Positions 4,496 through 5,540 of a stretch of 5,540 bases of DNA are shown here, one piece after another (position 1 is the stretch's first letter; the number at the start of each line of letters is the position of its first letter). Source of the DNA: Mucilaginibacter sp. (GTDB lineage: Bacteria; Bacteroidota; Bacteroidia; Sphingobacteriales; Sphingobacteriaceae). The position numbers were made by a program, and so were the translations under genes. Below the pieces are notes generated by a model that worked only from the letters and a program-made list of their open reading frames with translations, was not told the origin of the DNA and ran no database searches. The stretch covers positions 1 through 5,540 of the forward strand of contig JACMRC010000329.1 in the NCBI GenBank assembly GCA_014376655.1, written 5' to 3'.

Positions 4496-5540
4496 ATGCC
4501 ACATCTATTCTCACCACTTAAAATAAAAGACACCCAGTTTAAGAACCGCATAGTAGTATCGCCTATGTGCGAGTACAGCAGCATTGACGGCTTTGCCAAC
4601 AACTGGCACCTTGTACATTTAGGCAGCAGGGCAGTAGGCGGCGCTGCGCTGGTTATTACCGAGGCTATTGCCGTATCGCCGGAGGGCCGTATAAGCTACG
4701 GCGACCTTGGTATTTATAAAGACGAACACATTGCGAAGCTAAAAGAGATAAACGAGTTCATCCACTCGCAAGGCGCGTTGTCGGGTACACAGCTGGCTCA
4801 TGCCGGGCGCAAAGCCAGCCACGAGTTGCCATGGAACGGTAACGCGCAGATTGCGTCAGATCAGCCTAACGGCTGGAAGAGCGTGGCCCCGAGCGCTATC
4901 CCATTTGATGCTAAGGAGGAAGCACCTTTGGAGCTGAATAAAGCAGGAATAGCAAAGGTAAAGGCCGACTTTAAAGCCGCTGCCGCCCGCACCCTCGCAG
5001 CCGACTTCGACGTGATAGAGATCCACGCTGCGCATGGGTATTTGATCCACGAGTTCTACTCGCCGTTGAGTAATAAGCGGACTGATGAGTATGGCGGATC
5101 GTTCGAGAACCGGATTCGTTTGCTGGTTGAGGTGGTGGAGAGCGTGCAGGAAGTATGGCCGGCTAACAAGCCGCTGTTCGTGCGGATCTCATCAAGCGAC
5201 TGGACGGATGGCGGCTGGACCATCGATGACTCTGTAGCCTTAGCTGCTATCCTGAATGATAAGGGTGTCGACCTGGTTGATTGCTCATCGGGTGGTAACG
5301 TAATGGCTAAGATACCGCTTAAGCCGGGTTACCAGGTGACGTTTGCCGAGGCTATTAGCAAAACCGGCATCCTTACCGGCGCGGTGGGGTTAATAACCGA
5401 AGCCAAACAAGCCGATGACATCATCCAAACAGGCCAGGCCGACATGGTGTTCATAGCACGTGAGTTGCTGCGCGACCCGCACTTCCCGCTTCGTGCCGCG
5501 CACGAGTTGGGGCAGGGGGACGTGAAATGGCCCATACAGT
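4496..5540 (+). CDS. Old Yellow Enzyme, YqjM-class NAD(P)H:flavin oxidoreductase, 3' end cut by window edge
   Basis: An FMN-dependent cytosolic ene-reductase that uses NAD(P)H to reduce activated C=C bonds; the physiological substrate is unknown. The frame is open from ATG 4496 to the last base (348 codons) without a stop. It follows Bacillus YqjM closely: SPMCEYSS (22-29) with the class-defining Cys25 and Tyr27, TQLAHAGRKA (98-107) with Gln99, IEIHAAHGYLIHEF (174-187) with the substrate-binding pair His177/His180 and Tyr182, SPLSNKRTDEYGGSFENR (189-206), LFVRISSSDW (227-236) with Arg230, DCSSGG (262-267), GYQVTFAE (278-285) and FIARELLRDPHF (319-330) in the FMN-phosphate region. The YqjM C-terminus carries an arginine that reaches into the neighbouring subunit; that segment lies past the edge, and probably about 10 residues are missing. 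There is no C-terminal FeS/FAD domain visible, so it is not the 2,4-dienoyl-CoA reductase type. It is more GC-rich near its end than most of the window. Confidence 0.95.
   Translation, partial: MPHLFSPLKIKDTQFKNRIVVSPMCEYSSIDGFANNWHLVHLGSRAVGGAALVITEAIAVSPEGRISYGDLGIYKDEHIAKLKEINEFIHSQGALSGTQLAHAGRKASHELPWNGNAQIASDQPNGWKSVAPSAIPFDAKEEAPLELNKAGIAKVKADFKAAAARTLAADFDVIEIHAAHGYLIHEFYSPLSNKRTDEYGGSFENRIRLLVEVVESVQEVWPANKPLFVRISSSDWTDGGWTIDDSVALAAILNDKGVDLVDCSSGGNVMAKIPLKPGYQVTFAEAISKTGILTGAVGLITEAKQADDIIQTGQADMVFIARELLRDPHFPLRAAHELGQGDVKWPIQ

Noticed and set aside
4420..4602. Minus-strand frame of 60 codons
   Set aside because: It overlaps the start of the flavin oxidoreductase antisense, which has unmistakable YqjM motifs.
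5461..5520. High GC (42 of 60 by hand count) near the right edge as a sign of transfer
   Set aside because: The flavin oxidoreductase is a typical Bacteroidetes YqjM-class protein and GC varies along the gene; local composition alone is not convincing.
4856..5535. Minus-strand frames at 4856-5050 and 5329-5535
   Set aside because: Both are shadows of the flavin oxidoreductase in a GC-richer stretch with few stops.
1..5540. CRISPR array, tRNA/rRNA genes, insertion sequence or phage genes
   Set aside because: No regularly spaced repeat-spacer series, cloverleaf-like sequence, transposase motif or phage structural protein was found on either strand.

Overview
The window looks like chromosomal DNA of a Bacteroidetes bacterium, most likely of the Sphingobacteriaceae (Mucilaginibacter/Pedobacter type). 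Three things point there. The upstream regions carry TAnnTTTG motifs (the Bacteroidetes -7 element) instead of sigma70 boxes. Start codons mostly lack a strong Shine-Dalgarno. The proteins (short tail-less SSB, C4 zinc-ribbon protein of the DUF2116 type, YqjM-like flavin oxidoreductase) match types I know from that group. The genus is an inference. The gene content is ordinary housekeeping and small conserved genes; no phage, transposase, CRISPR, rRNA or tRNA is visible.

Layout. (1) 1-825, minus: an N-carbamoylputrescine amidase (aguB) running off the left edge, so its last residues are missing. (2) 826-995: a divergent intergenic region filled by a long imperfect inverted repeat made of ATCnGTGnAATC units, whose two outer tips each end in CCTAnnTTTGCA, so that a promoter-like -7 motif faces each flanking gene. 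(3) 996-2674, plus: a two-gene operon of a YbhN/LPG-synthase-TM-type membrane protein and a short-chain dehydrogenase, 5 bp apart. (4) 2675-3887, minus: a small orphan lipoprotein, a small coiled-coil protein with a C-terminal membrane helix, and a short single-stranded-DNA-binding protein. The lipoprotein stop abuts the dehydrogenase stop inside a small hairpin. (5) 3888-4037: a divergent promoter region with a -7 motif on each strand and a perfect 16-bp palindrome resembling a LacI/PurR-class operator, overlapping the rightward promoter. (6) 4038-4403, plus: the DUF2116-type zinc-ribbon protein. (7) 4496-5540, plus: an Old Yellow Enzyme of the YqjM class, cut by the right edge probably about 10 residues before its end.

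The genes do not form one pathway. AguB belongs to putrescine synthesis from agmatine, the flippase-like protein and dehydrogenase probably share a transcript, SSB acts on DNA, and the OYE reduces activated alkenes. The least explained parts are the non-coding ones: the promoter-tipped palindrome at 841-991, the operator-like palindrome at 3993-4008, and the 22-bp-period direct repeat nested in a hairpin at 3491-3546. No gene-free stretch exceeds about 170 bases.
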